A stretch of 64,000 nt of DNA from Hymenopellis radicata (lineage: Eukaryota > Basidiomycota > Agaricomycetes > Agaricales > Physalacriaceae). The stretch is taken from NCBI GenBank assembly GCA_015501595.1, contig JADNRX010000114.1:82979-146978 (forward strand), read 5' to 3'. Under the pieces are notes generated by a model. That model saw only the letters and a list, made by a program, of their open reading frames with translations, was not told where the DNA came from and searched no databases. A program made the translations under genes and the position numbers. Shown one piece after another: positions 29,101 through 40,867 of this stretch (positions are counted from its first letter, which is position 1; each line of letters starts with the position of its first letter).

Positions 29101-31954
29101 CGAGTGTGTATAGCCCACAATGTGCCTATTTCGAAATGATGAGTGATAACATGTACTAGAAGTTCGAGCATCGCACCATTTTCCAGCTTCTTGCTAAAGC
29201 GAGCATATATTTCGGCGACAATCTGGTTAACGAGCGCCTTGGTGGGCGCAATATACACAATGATCCCGTCGTCTGAATCTCTCAGAACTTTCTCCATGGC
29301 GTAGAAGGAGACGAAGGTCTTGCCGGCACTTGTCGGCGCTAAACAAAATATTCAACATCAGTATCTTGCTAAATGCTAAATTGGCTGGCAACTGACCAAC
29401 GACAAGGACGGAATGTTTGGGATCGTCGATACAGTCCAGCGCCCTCCGTTGCCATCCATCAGGCTTAAAATCAACCCTCGCGTCCAGAGCGCCGTCCATA
29501 CTGCGGTCCATGTAAGGCCCGAAGACGCGCAGCTGCCATCGAATAGGATGCTCCATAATCCGCATCCACGCGTACAGCGGTCGAGTCGATTTCATTACTT
29601 TGACGAACTTGAACGCCAGTGGAGACGGCGACGTCTGTTTGGCTACGGACACAATCTGAGGTACATACGCTGCAAAGCCCAGGACCGAAAGCACATCCGA
29701 GACGACAGCGGCCCTTTCTGTGGAAAGAGGGCAGGAGTCGGCGATCTTTCCAATGATCCTCATGATTGAAACAGTGAAGTCGTCGCGAGTGGAAGCAGAG
29801 TCTCGCTCCGGATGATCAATCCACGCACAGATTTTGAGGTGCATTTCGTAGAATCGTCCCTCGACACTGAGCCAAGGTTCGGCAAAACGTGGACTGCGCT
29901 GGAGGCTGTTGAAAGACGCGTATTTGGTGACAATGTCATCGTCCTTATGATCCCTTAGATATTTTTGGAACCACAAACGGCTGCTGTTATCCTGCTCGTT
30001 CGCCTTCGCCTCGGCGATCTCAAGCTTCATCCTCTCTGTTTTGGTGAGAGGCTTTGGTTTGCTCTTCTTGTTTGCATGCTAGAAAGTACGTGAATGCAAG
30101 TAATGACTCGGCAATCGCTCAAACATACCTGCTGAAGAGTGGCCTTCTTTTTCTCGCCCTTATCCTTCCTTGTCGCGACCGTCGCAATCGTAATCTGCCG
30201 CAAACCTTGACCCAAGGCACCCGTCAACGTCTCGGCTTGTCGATGGAGACTCCTCATGTACCGTTGATTCGAGCGAAGAGCCCAAGGAGACAGCTTTTTC
30301 GAGCCCGTTTCGCCCAGTGTGATGAGTTTGTTCTGGTTATGCCAGTGCTGGCTATCTGTAAAGACGTGCGAAAAGTCGAGATAGGGCATTGAAGGATCGA
30401 TATCCGTGGTAGTCGTGGCTACATCGACGGATGACAGGACATCATCGAAGACGGGATGAGAGAATGGTAATAAAGAGGTGGTCTTCGGATCCTCGACCAA
30501 ATCAATACCAGGCTCGGATGGCTGCCCAGCGCCTATTTTGAATATCTTCAGCGCACTGAACAATTCCTTTTTGCTTGGTACGACTCCAGCGCCGGAAGAA
30601 GCCCAGATTTCGGATGTTTTAGACAGAACGGACGGGGAAACTGCCTCTTCAACTGCCACTCCCGTACGTAAATACGCAACAAGCGCACAGAAAATATTCA
30701 TGTCCATGTCCAAAGCCACCGACGCAGCCTTGCTGGCCAGATCAGCTGTAAGAAGAAAGAGGGTAGGGCAGAAGTCGTCCCTTAACGTAGACTGCGCGAT
30801 GGAGGAGAAGTGTGGCGGCGTCTGAATCCGGTCTTTCAAAGACAGCGTGTCTAGCATGAAGACGTGCAGGATGAAGATATAAAGAAGTGTGCGATGAATC
30901 GACGACAATCCACCCTGAGACTGAACAAAGGCGCGACAGATGGCCGCAAGCAGCTCCGTGCAACTAGAAAGGTTGTGTTGGACGGGTAAAACAGATGGCG
31001 CGCGCATTGCAACTGCAAGATCTGATAGCTTGGCTATTATTGGTTGTATGGACCAAGCTGAGGTCGGGAGAAACTGCCGTTCAAGAACGAAGGTCAACAC
31101 CTACGATATAACAATGAGCTGGACAAAACAGGACCGTCCGATGAGACACTTACTTTGGAGTCACGAAATTCAAGGCCGTTAATCAGTGCCACCGGAAGGC
31201 CGTAACTAATTATATCGAATACGAGGCCACGATGGGATCCAAGATAGTGATCAGTGAATCTATCCGCCGCCAACGGAGACTTGACGGTATCGGCAATTAA
31301 CACGAACATTGGCTTCGAGAAATTCAAAGTCAATTCACTTGTTCGGGCATTTGCTCACCTTGTATTCGGCCTCGTGGTCGATCCAGGCCGGGTCCTTCAA
31401 GCTGTTAAAGTGATACACGGGAACGGATAGGCGTTCGAGATGCTTCAGAAGCAACTGACGTGCTAGTACTCGAGATGAGTAAGTATAAAATGTCGCTCCA
31501 GGACGCGTTGTGGCATAGAGCGTGGCTGGAGGTGGTTGTCAGAGGAACAATGTATTTCCCGGACGAGTAACTTACGTTGGAAGAAAACGATCTCGATGTT
31601 GGCATTCCGTGTTAGTAGCTGGGAGAGAAAAGACTCCAGTATGTATACGGCGTGGATGATCTGAAAACTACACCCTTCAATAATGTCAGAAGGAGGCGCT
31701 TTCGACCTGTACATATAACCTACCATTGCCGCGACCGATATTGAGAAGAGGATCGTCCAGAACAAGCTGGAGAAGAGATTCGCCTGTAGGAGTGCAAATA
31801 TGTCTATCAGAGATAGTAGACGTCGTAAGAATCGCGTACCATCGACGACGAAGAGTTCGTCACCGGCGTAGTCACCGATGAGGTCCATCCATCTCGCTCC
31901 CTTGGCCGTTTCGACATACCAAGTGTTGATTTTTTTCAAGATTTCACTAGACAT
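26108..31954 (-). CDS. DDX60-like Ski2-type DExH-box helicase
   Basis: This is a long multi-exon gene for a superfamily 2 helicase of the DDX60 type. The N-terminus (from 31,954) has [16 protein letters not shown], characteristic of the family. Before the core comes [16 protein letters not shown], then across an intron APTSAGKTF (Walker A, about 29,335). Next are [16 protein letters not shown]-like [33 protein letters not shown] (DExH box, near 28,920) and LSATVGSP. Motif VI reads [15 protein letters not shown] near 27,440, with a long helical C-terminal region ending at EKYRKIWA. Several N-terminal joins were checked and keep frame (DG to [16 protein letters not shown] to [11 protein letters not shown]). 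Animal DDX60 is linked to RNA sensing and decay; the role in fungi is unknown. It is the longest and best conserved gene here and shows no frameshift that I could find, though not every intron was resolved. Confidence 0.82.
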
Positions 31955-31959
31955 GGTGA

Positions 31960-33050
31960 TGGTGGAAGGAAGGAAGGTAACGAGGCTTAGGTGAGGCGCG
32001 AAGCCTCTTTAAGCGCCGAGTTCAAAGACGGATGCTCGTGGTATTCTTTCAAGCCGCATGTTCGGAATCTTCCGGCCCGATCGCCTTTCTCACGCCGGTT
32101 TGTTTACTTTCAGCCAGCTTTCAACGAAATTTCAACCATCGTCCAACCTTCATCGATCATCTGTTAACTATGGCTCCACTCTATTTACGGAGTACATCTG
32201 ACTCGCGCTGCTTTTACTGCTGGCAAAAAATCTGCTCGTGTGCGACTGTGATATCCATCATGACTTCATGGTGTGCCGTTTGATACAGATCCAGCGCTAC
32301 TAGTAAGCCCTAGCGTCTCTTCGATTCCGTATGCCATCTTTCGCGATTGTAGTAGTGCTTCAATATGTGCCTGCGAGTCCACATCATATACCTCATGTCT
32401 TCAGACTTCACAACGAGCCGAACATAGCATTCTTGAGAATTCCTTCCCTTGAACCACCGCTAGAGGATGCCTCGAAGGACAATTCTGGTGCCCTGATCCC
32501 GTCGTTGGATACTACAGCTACACTCCTATTGATGACGTTGAGGTGCGGGAACGTGCTGTACGTTTTAGCACGTCTGCTTCAAGATTAGCATCTTCCTCTG
32601 GCTTTTCCGTGCATATTTGCGTGTACCGGGCGCTTAAGGAACTGCCTCAGTTGCTGCTGAAGCCTCTTACCACGGCACGAGTATCCACACTAACGTCACG
32701 ATGTCAGTAACGACCCGCTTTGAAAAATGCAGTGCAAATCAAAGGGGGGAGTCGGGCAGCATAACGACCCAATTCGACCTCTACACCCATCCGGATCACA
32801 GTACTCGTATCCTCCATTACAGGCCAAGGTGATTCACTGTCAGCAGATCGTGTTCCGAATCCTAAATATTTTCTCATAGTAGGAGCTGTAGAAAGCACTT
32901 TGTTAACAACGCGTTGAGCCTAATTCGACTGCTTGATCTTTTATTGTAGTTGTCTCAGGCTTCGTAAAGCAGTATGTCGCGCATATGGAGGCATAAACCC
33001 ACATTCAATTTTAGACGACATTAAACCTAGTAATAACTTGAAATTTGGCC
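31960..33050. other. Intergenic, no gene seen
   Basis: Short frames at 32,032-32,283 and 32,331-32,588 lack recognisable features or splice support. Confidence 0.45.
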
Positions 33051-33065
33051 GCTATTTACGGGTGC

Positions 33066-33526
33066 TTAGAAGCAGTTGGCAGCGCCGACAGCCCACTGAG
33101 CGCTCAGTCCATCGAGAACGGTTCCTTCCCAAGCCTCAACAGTCGCGCCAACATCAGCGGCGGGTACATCAGTGACCTCGATGATCGAGCGGACGTCGTA
33201 AGTGCCATCGTTGTGGCGCACGAGGGTGTTTACGTCCTACAACCTGGATGTTAGATTTCAAAACTCGACGCCATTATCGTCGCGCTTACGCTGAGGACAG
33301 TGTTGGGGTAGGCGACGCCGACGCTGTGGCCGACAGCTAAAGGACAGTCAGTTTCAGTGGGCTGACAGTGCAAAGGGAGAAACGCACCATAGTTGATGGA
33401 CGTCTGGAGCTCTTCAGCACCGAGGTCGGGCGTAGGGGTCATGATAAAGTCGCATGTCGTGCTCTCAGCGGAGACGATGGCGACGGTGGCCAGGAAAATG
33501 GTGGCGAAGAATGATTTGGAGAACAT
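33066..33526 (-). CDS. Small secreted protein, copy 1
   Basis: The model has three exons (33,526-33,388; 33,336-33,290; 33,236-33,066) encoding 118 residues. The first 20 residues are a signal peptide (MFSKSFFATIFLATVAIVSA). The mature part contains STTCDFIMTPTPDLGAEEL, YPNTVLS, RHNDGTYDVRSI and ends QWAVGAANCF, so there are two cysteines, one near each end, which could form a disulfide. No known domain is recognised. A close paralog lies at 58,025 in opposite orientation with the same introns. Size and secretion would suit a host-interaction or cell-wall protein, but this is a guess. Confidence 0.72.
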
Positions 33527-33539
33527 GATGATGATGAGC

Positions 33540-34904
33540 AGTGAGTGCGTACGACTTTTCGTGAGGGCGAATGCTGAGGTTCACTACCAGAAGACGCCTC
33601 GTATTTATACTCGAGTCGCGACGGTCTTGTGAGACCGATGTGTGCTGCCGTCGGCGGGCGACAATCGAGTACGTACCGAGCAGTGCAATGGAAACGTCAC
33701 GCGGCGTATATTGCCCTCTGATGAATATAATGCTCTGGATGTCTGACGGCCGTCACACCCGTTGAAGAGGTGGAGAGTTTCTCGATTTTATCTAGTTAGT
33801 CTGTGTATCGCATTTTTGTCGCTGCCTGACCTTCTCTGGCACGAATTATTCCTCTAGCAGGCTTCAGAAACTATACTCTAAATCATTGACACGTAAATCC
33901 AGCCACCCTCCTTGGGCCTCGTACCGTCACCAAGGCGAATTGCTGCCGTTTTTGCACTGGTAACAATCGTGCGAAGGCACCATCGTGACTCGGTCTCTTG
34001 ATGTCCCCTAGATGTACGCACATGCGTGAGTTCAGCGGACTATGCCAGCTCCTTCCACATATACTTCAGCACCGCTAGCATATGAACTACGTACCTCCCA
34101 TCAACATGCTTCAAGTGGGGGGCTGTTACAGTGCTATTCCTTGACAAAGCAGAGGGCTTGTACGTACCAGGTACCCAGCTGATTTGACTGTGGAAGCCGT
34201 AGGTGGGGCCAAAATACGGTTCATTTCGGCGCACTCAGTCAACCCCGTCCTTGTGACGTGGACGAGTCTTCTTCATGTAAGGAAACATCGTAATCCAGAG
34301 ACGTCACGCGGAAATGGGAACGAAGTCATCAAAATCCAAAGCGACACTCGGCTGAAGAGGAACAGACCAGCGTCCTCACAAGCCCTATCACTGCAACAGC
34401 ACAATCAACACAACGAAAAGACGAAATATGACTCGTATGCCGAGTGAGGTGAGGTATGTCCGTGAGATGAACCGACAAAATTTCGTAGTGACAGTCATGA
34501 GCAAACCCGACGCGCAGTGCGCACGCGTTATTTGGTTTACCTGGCGTCGCCGGCATGCTCTTCCACCCGTACCTCTAGGGTAAGAATTTGAACAGGAACA
34601 CGACGACAGAGTTTCGAGGCCATGAGCTCCAGCGTTGGTGGGAGCGTTTACGAATTATCCAGTCAGTGCGTTCCTTCACACGGTGCAACTTGGCTGCATC
34701 GCGGGGCCCAGTGCGACGACATTGAGACATGCCTCAAGTTAGGGTCTTCGCGAATACTACTCCTATTACTGCTGCTATGGTACAATACGAGAGACTCCAG
34801 GCCTCTTCAATTAGTATGGATGGATCGAGACTAATACTTGAACGTTACTGTGCATATGGTCCGTTGATTACCATGCTCAATGTGGGGAGGAATGAATTGT
34901 GGGA
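33540..34904. other. Intergenic, no gene seen
   Basis: The tract 34,495-34,560 (CACGCGTTATTTGGTTTACC and flank) recurs near 21,110 inverted and 47,665 direct. 34,735-34,815 is the inverted form of the 80-bp tract at 17,940 and 20,945. No gene is supported. Confidence 0.5.
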
Positions 34905-37373
34905 TGGAGCGTGTGTCAAGGTTGAAGGGATCACAGGTTATGCAGCGCAATATGCCTCATGATCGTGAAAGAAGCCAGGAGCTCTACGGGTGGGAAAGTC
35001 AGTAACGCCCGCCAATAACAACGAGGATGAGGGACGTGCTCACCGACAAGCACATGCACATATTCCTCTTCAACTGTCAACGTGTGTCCCGACATGCCAT
35101 ACGCGTTCACGTTGGGCGGTTTCAAGTCATAGTGCGCTATGGGGCGGTGTTCCGCGCCGACTGTACACTACCAGACGCGGTTAAATATGTGAAGCGTGAT
35201 GAAGAAAGGGAAAAGAAGCTTACAGTCCACTCCCGCCCCTCAACTGACTGATGACTCCACCTATACTCCTGCCCATCCGAGCCCATAAACCTTCTTGACA
35301 ACGATCTTTCATCATCCACTTCTTAGCTACAGTCATCTGCGCCGGAAAGTTTACTCACGAAGAGAACAGCCCCGTCTTCTTCAGATACCTCGACATCAAC
35401 TCCGTCGTCTTCCCCGTAGGCCTCAAATACGATATCGTCCCCAGACTCTCGTCCTCCTGGAAATCCAATACGACTATGGGCGGCTGTGTAACGGGGAGCG
35501 TGTCGCGATGTCGCGACGCGCGTGTGCCCATTTCGTATATCATCGTGGTAGCAGCCCGGACTAGAGGCGCGCGCGCGATGTGGTAGAAGACGCGGTCGTA
35601 CATCTCGTCAAAGTCGGACGCGGTGTTGACCCCCGTGCGGTCTTCGAGGACGTAGGGGAGGACGTGTGATTGGCCGTACATGTCAGATGGAGGGAGACGA
35701 GACTTGAAAAGGGAGGGAAAAGCTTGAACAGCCACCGACTCCGGGGAACACAGTGGTTTATATATCAATGACAACAATGCAGGGATCAGATTTGCATTGT
35801 CCCCAAGAAGACAGAAGGCGATCTAGATTCGGACAAAGCTTCAGCTAACTGTTACGGCAGTATGACGAAACAATCCGCATGCAGCTCCCTCCTCCCTGTG
35901 AAGGTGAGGCTTCGGAACGCCTGGCCGGTCAATTCAGTATATTCCCTTTCATGAATTGTCAGGCTAGTAGCCGAAAGCCGTGTTCATCGCCGGCGGGGAG
36001 TATACAGTGCGTTGCAGTGAAATGTGCACTCTCCCCAGTTTGTTCCGCTCAGGATTTCTGCTTAGGGTTGGACATCAGACCCTGTACATGTATCCTAATT
36101 AGGAAATAAATCTCGGTTCGGTCATGCTACGTCGCAGCTACGATGATACGACCAAACCGTTAACGCGACCGCGCCCACTCTAAAAAGTGTACATCCTTCT
36201 CAAGATATTTTGCATGTTATAGCAGTGTTCTCTTGCCACTAATTTGGCTCGCTCTACCTACAAGGCGCGCGAGAATGGAGGCAAGATCCGAACGAGATTC
36301 AATTGACTAACTAGGATATATGTACAGGGTCTACCCAACCCTAAGCAGAAATCCTGAGCAGAGCAAACTGCGGAGAGTGCACATTTCACTGCAACGCACT
36401 GTAACACTCTGTGTACAGGTCAGCCTACAGCAGCTAAGCGAATTCCGAGCGCCGAACCTTCCATTGATGAATGAGAAAACACGAAGCGCCAGCCACCCTA
36501 ATAAGCGATGGATGTCAACATCTAAGGCGCTGTACTACCCATATAGAAGCGACACGAGGAAACTCGGCCCAGGTCTGTCATGTCAGATGTTGCCATGGAC
36601 GTTCAAAATATCCTGCGGCGGACTCTTCATATGATCTAACTGAATGGCATTGAGCACAGGTCTTTGAGAAGAACAGAGAACCTGACCAGTCGTCCCATCG
36701 CGAGAACAGTTGACAGTAGTATTAGTATTCACTGGCAGCGTTGATGCCGATGGAGCACGACCCGTGCAGTACCCTCGTGAAACGTAGGACTCTTTGCTGG
36801 ACGTGTACTTGGGACCTTCCAGGTGATCACGTCTGGTTCTGTTTCGTGTCACTGGTCAGGACGACCGCGTTCGGGATACTGGCATCAATTATCAGACCCT
36901 GCCTCCCTAATATTGGGCACAATCAGAACGTACTAGAGCATACTTCTGGGCGGGCGCGGTGTTCCTGGGTGGCTGTCGCGCCGGAAACCGAAGAGGGCCA
37001 GCCACAAACCACCGCAGTAATCGGCGTCTTCGACAACGCCACTGTTCTGGGTAGAATGGCGATGAGAAGTCCTGAGTGGTGTCATCGCCAAAACGTCAAG
37101 CAACAGCACGTTTTAAAACTTCAAGAACATCTCGTCATGGGGGCATTGTCCCGCACATTCGCAATCAAGAGTTAGAGGACCATCGGCCGATGCAATTTAA
37201 ATCAGCCTATCCCTACAAAACATCTAGGTGACGAGCTGTGCCGAGGCAGAAATTTCACGACACCCGGAGCATCCGACGCCACCAGCGTTCGGAGAAAGCC
37301 TCATCCCGAACGGGAAACGCGAGACACGGGCGTGTCTTCAGCCACCTGACTAGCCTAAAGGGTGATCAACACG
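34905..37373 (-). repeat. Right arm of the inverted duplication
   Basis: The arm mirrors 15,973-17,900. It holds the open DUF6593-like gene and, from 35,780 to 37,373, non-genic sequence matching 16,000-17,050 with an extra segment around 36,100-36,330 flanked by two copies of a TTGCAGTGAAATGTGCACTC-type tract. Confidence 0.78.
34931..35681 (-). CDS. DUF6593-like protein
   Basis: Four exons (35,681-35,359; 35,305-35,224; 35,167-35,044; 34,983-34,931) give 193 residues with all joins in frame. Exon 1 has MYGQSHVLPYVLEDRTG and ends at TELMSRYLKKTGLFSS. Exon 2 has SDGQEYRWSHQSVEGREW. Exon 3 has HRPIAHYDLKPPNV and HTLTVEEEYVHVLV. Exon 4 has LLASFTIMRHIAL. The order SDG-x-x-Y-x-W, then a hydrophobic strand and a final helix is the layout I associate with the fungal DUF6593 family, whose function is unknown. 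Its near-identical inverted copy at 17,125 has a one-base deletion. The family name is the less certain part; the gene model is firmer. Confidence 0.62.
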
Positions 37374-38231
37374 GTATTAATATACAGATTCAACTGAGCA
37401 AACCTCGGGCTGAGAGGCACCAGACGCCACACATCGTCATGACGCCTTAACCTTCTTCTTGTCGACGTGAACACCGCTGCGCGCAATGAACTGTAGCAAG
37501 TTACCCAAGACCAGGCGGTCAGGCGCTGATGCCCACGCGAACGCCGACAAACTCTGGAACGCCAAGATATGAGCCCAAGACTAAGCAAGCAGGAAGAAAC
37601 TCCAAGCTTTTACAACCACGATACTCTCTCATGCCGGCATGATCTGCCTGTCACTTCCCGCTCTAAATTTACCATCAGGGCGGCTAACCCCAACGAGCGT
37701 TACCCCAACATCTCCTACCCCACACCACGATCCAGCTCGCCCCATTTTACCCTGCCCACCGTCCATCGACAAATCTAGGCGCGGCGACTTTGGACGCGGG
37801 GTGATAGGTATCCATCCCGCGAGCCTCGATGACGAGACGTTTCCGGCGATAGCGCAGGCCTTGTGCGCAGAGTATCGTTGATAATGGGATTCTGAATTGA
37901 ATTGACTGGGCAGTACGATGCACTGCTCTTTCGCAACGTCAACTTGACGCCAGAGGAACAGTATGCGTTGGCGTTCCACCCTCATACATTCTAATCGAAT
38001 GACAACAGCAGGGATATCCAGAAATTTGAACCCACGGCGACGAGCTACGGCAACGGCAACGACAAGATCGACAACGCCAAGGCCCACATCATACACTCCT
38101 ACGTCAAATTCCGCAAAGAAGCAGAAGACGCCAACTGACGGTCCGCCAGGCAGGAGAAGGATTAGATGCTCTGGAATAATCGCGGCCTGATGGACACTGT
38201 TGTTGGTCGTGTTGCGAAAGACCAGATCTAT

Positions 38232-39794
38232 AGGGTGTGAATTGCGCGAGCGCAATTCAGTCCAGAGTAAGATATAAAAAATAAATTCTTCCATAAAGCA
38301 CTATGTTTAGCTCCCCTCAATGTTGATAACTCTTAATTTTGTAGGAACCCAATTCACCAATTGAAATTGTTTTGCATGAACAACGAGGACCTGGGGGAGC
38401 GATGCGAACTTGTTTTGTCTATTATACACATGTCAGCCAGAGAACGACGAAGAAGAAGGTTTAAACCCTCCCACTTTAGTGCGTGCACCGACTTTGCGCA
38501 CGACGGACAAGCGTACTCCAACACCTCCACACCAAGTAGCGTTCCTAGGCAGTCCCAAAGCGGCCTCATAGCGCGTTTTGCCCTCCGCATCTTTCCCCGT
38601 CTCTTTCACCGGTAAAGGCACACTAACAACATCCATGCTATCCACGCTATATCGAACCTTTTTGCACTCGCCACACTGCAGCGTCTGCTCCATACCGTAC
38701 GAGAAAACAGCGGTGGCATCTGCGAAAGAATTAGTATTGGACACGCTCAAGACAGAATGCATACCAGGGTCAGCTCGTTCCTTGTGCTTGTGCGCGTCCC
38801 GTCTCAAGACAGTGAGGAGATGGGTCAAAAACTCTTCTGAATCCTGCTGCCTCATCATCGAAAATTCCTCGTGTCCCTTGCCGATCAAGGCCTTGAAGCC
38901 AGTAGGTTTGATCCCAGCCTGGAACACCGGAGCGTCGTCGTTCTCTGGCTTGAAGTTGGCATAGTTGGCGGGATGAGAGTAACGCCTGCTCAACAGTCCG
39001 TCGGCAAATTTGTGCATCTGACACTCAATGCAATCTGCGGGAAGTCGCTCGTCGCACGCCATGGAATGGTTCTTGGCGACGACGTGGTATCGCTCCTGGA
39101 AAGCGGACAGAGAGAAGAGAGTTTGAAGGACGGAAGCCATGTAACACTCACTACATATAAGAACCAGAAAATATCAACATCGAGTCAAGCATGCGGAATG
39201 CATGTTTACACCTTCACCAGGACAATCTCCTATCAGAAAGACTTAGACAAAGTCTGATTTGAGTCGGTCATGGTATACACACCTGTTCCGTTCCAAACGG
39301 TGAGCTCGAGACAGTCCTGGCTCCACGTAGGCCGTGCAAAGCGTGTCAGCCTTCAATAAACCACATCCCGCCCAAAGATGTCCGAAGTGCCCACCGACGC
39401 GAAGTCAAATGGAAAAAGGAGCTGTCACGAAAACAACGTCCAACTTGGAGACAAATTGTCTCCCATGTCCAACCACGCCGACTCTAAGTCGAGCGCCGGT
39501 GTCGTGGTCGCCGACGTGAAGTCGAGCTGTCGTCGCCGACGCGAGGTCGGCGACGGGTCGTGGTCGATGGTCGATGGTGGAGAGAGCCGAGTTGGACGCC
39601 TACGCGTCCTTAGGATCACGGCCCGATCGCCGGATCGCTTGCATACACACAGTCGGAACGGAAATGATTAGATTGAGATTAGATTGAAGATAAGTGATAG
39701 CAATTCGGAAGCTGAAAAGCTAGGTAAAGGCCAGAGTTCTATAAATAGACACTCGCTTCGCTCATATCTATTTATATCTTACTCTGGAATTTTG
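38232..39794. mobile_element. 1.56 kb insertion carrying a deubiquitinase fragment
   Basis: Both borders are set by the interrupted xanA reading frame. Just inside each border lies the inverted repeat CCAGAGTAAGATATAAA (about 38,262 plus; about 39,770 minus). A perfect hairpin TGAATTGCG-CGAG-CGCAATTCA sits about 7 bases from the left border. No target duplication is evident and no transposase is present. The cargo is a USP5/Ubp14-like gene piece on the minus strand. This resembles a pack-type non-autonomous DNA element. A Helitron end was considered, but the expected CTRR terminus is not met. Confidence 0.65.
38370..39150 (-). pseudogene. USP5/Ubp14-like deubiquitinase fragment
   Basis: The frame from 39,149 begins CYMASVLQTLFSL, the catalytic cysteine box of ubiquitin-specific proteases, right after an AG, so the piece starts at an exon border. 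It continues with ERLPADCIECQMHKFADGL, QDSEEFLTHLL and SYGMEQTLQCGECKKVRY (zinc ribbon half). It then shifts frame at about 38,580 to LLGVEVLEYACPSCAKSVH. Isopeptidase T (USP5/Ubp14) disassembles free polyubiquitin chains. The zinc finger domain, the UBA domains and the catalytic His half are missing. It is carried inside the inserted element. Confidence 0.75.
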
Positions 39795-40093
39795 CTATTC
39801 CACCAGTGCAATCTCGCCGCCTCCTCAGGCGCGCCGCTTGGACCAAGCGGGGAGGATGTGCGAGCGGTCCAGCGAGGATCGACGAGGGCTGGGAGTTGCT
39901 GTGAATGCCTGGAGGTTATTGTTGAATGTACATTCACCTGCCTCTGCCGAACAAATGGAAACACGTCAAACACGCCTAGGGAGCTCGCGTCCATCCGTCT
40001 AGATCCCTGCCGTGCCGCATGTCGGAGTATGCTTGTCGTCGGGTGGTTCTGCTATAGCGACTATGAGGGCCAGAAGATGGGAGAGCCCACGAC

Positions 40094-40342
40094 TACTGTA
40101 GTATTACGACCCCATGTTCACGGGGTGTTACATGTTATGCTTGTGAACTAGCGGATTACTAGTTCATGCAGGGTTCAGTTTCCTTATTAGGAGCGGCGGC
40201 GCGAAGCGCCGCAGCGGAAATTGCCATTTTGGGTATGTACCAGCAAAATTTTGGCTATGTTACACGTTACATACAAAATTTTAGTTCAGTTCACGACCCC
40301 GTGTTACGCGTTACGTGAACATGGGGTCGTAACACTACAGTA
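40094..40342. mobile_element. Small TIR element (MITE-like)
   Basis: The ends TACTGTAGTATTACGACCCC and its reverse complement (one mismatch) define a 249-bp element with a TA at each outer end, consistent with a TA target duplication. Sub-terminal parts repeat the motif CACGGGGT and GTTACA/TGTAAC. The centre has a GGCGGCGCGAAGCGCCGC hairpin. There is no coding capacity. Confidence 0.72.
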
Positions 40343-40867
40343 TTGTCGGCATCGCCGTCTCAGCGTTGTGGGGTTTCTCGTGAATGACATGGTAGTGCAA
40401 GAGCAAAAGGCAGTAAATACTAAAGCCGAACGGCCGAATCCTCCTCGGTTATCGTTTTTCCGGTCCAGATATTCATCGGCTGTTCATTCATGTCCTCAAG
40501 TTGCTACCAGCCTTAAATATTTGAATGGGCACTCCTCCGCGTAAGAACAATCTAATACGAATCAGGAAGGGTCATCTGGAGAGGGTGCCAACACAGGCTT
40601 TCGAACTCTAAAAACACTCTGAATCGCCTTTACTAAGTTTTTCCACGGAAAGCCTTAGGATGTTTTGGTTCCAAGTCATCGCTATCACTCTGCAACTTGA
40701 GTATTTAAACAGCACAGTGTTAGGACGAATTTGATCGTTCCATGTAATTAAAATCGATTCTGACAGAAATGATGCACGTCGAAAGCTAGGCGAATGTCAC
40801 CTTCACGCAAATCATCACACAACCGAAGGGATAAACTAGACTTTGCCCAAGGTCTGTTCCTTCGCCA
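40343..40867. other. Intergenic, no gene seen
   Basis: The short frame at 40,221-40,544 overlaps the TIR element and has no recognisable content. The last 60 bases are the 3' flank shared with the other ADP-ribosylglycohydrolase copy (compare 51,030-51,110). Confidence 0.45.

Larger units (their letters stand above)
37690..39910 (+). pseudogene. xanA-like pseudogene split by an insertion
   Basis: 37,740-37,880 encodes the start region (PPSIDKSRRGDFGRGVIGIH, then HPASLDDETFPAI). 37,900-38,130 holds exon 2 and the start of exon 3. Most of the catalytic part is deleted, and 38,165-38,231 resumes at LWNNRGLMDTVVGRVAKDQ. The remaining end, LFHQCNLAASSGAPLGPSGED, appears only at 39,795 after a 1.56 kb insert. 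Joining 38,231 to 39,795 restores DQIYLFHQ in frame with no base gained or lost. It is the inverted counterpart of the copy at 11,815-13,290. Confidence 0.75.

Noticed and set aside
36583..36852. Frame with TRNRTRRDHLEGP conserved in both arms (also 16,353-16,655) as a gene
   Set aside because: Conservation is explained by the recent duplication. Frames are short, have no splice support and differ by frameshifts downstream.
38232..39794. Insert read as a Helitron
   Set aside because: A hairpin near one end and lack of target duplication fit, but the 5' TC and 3' CTRR termini are not present at the borders set by the reading frame.
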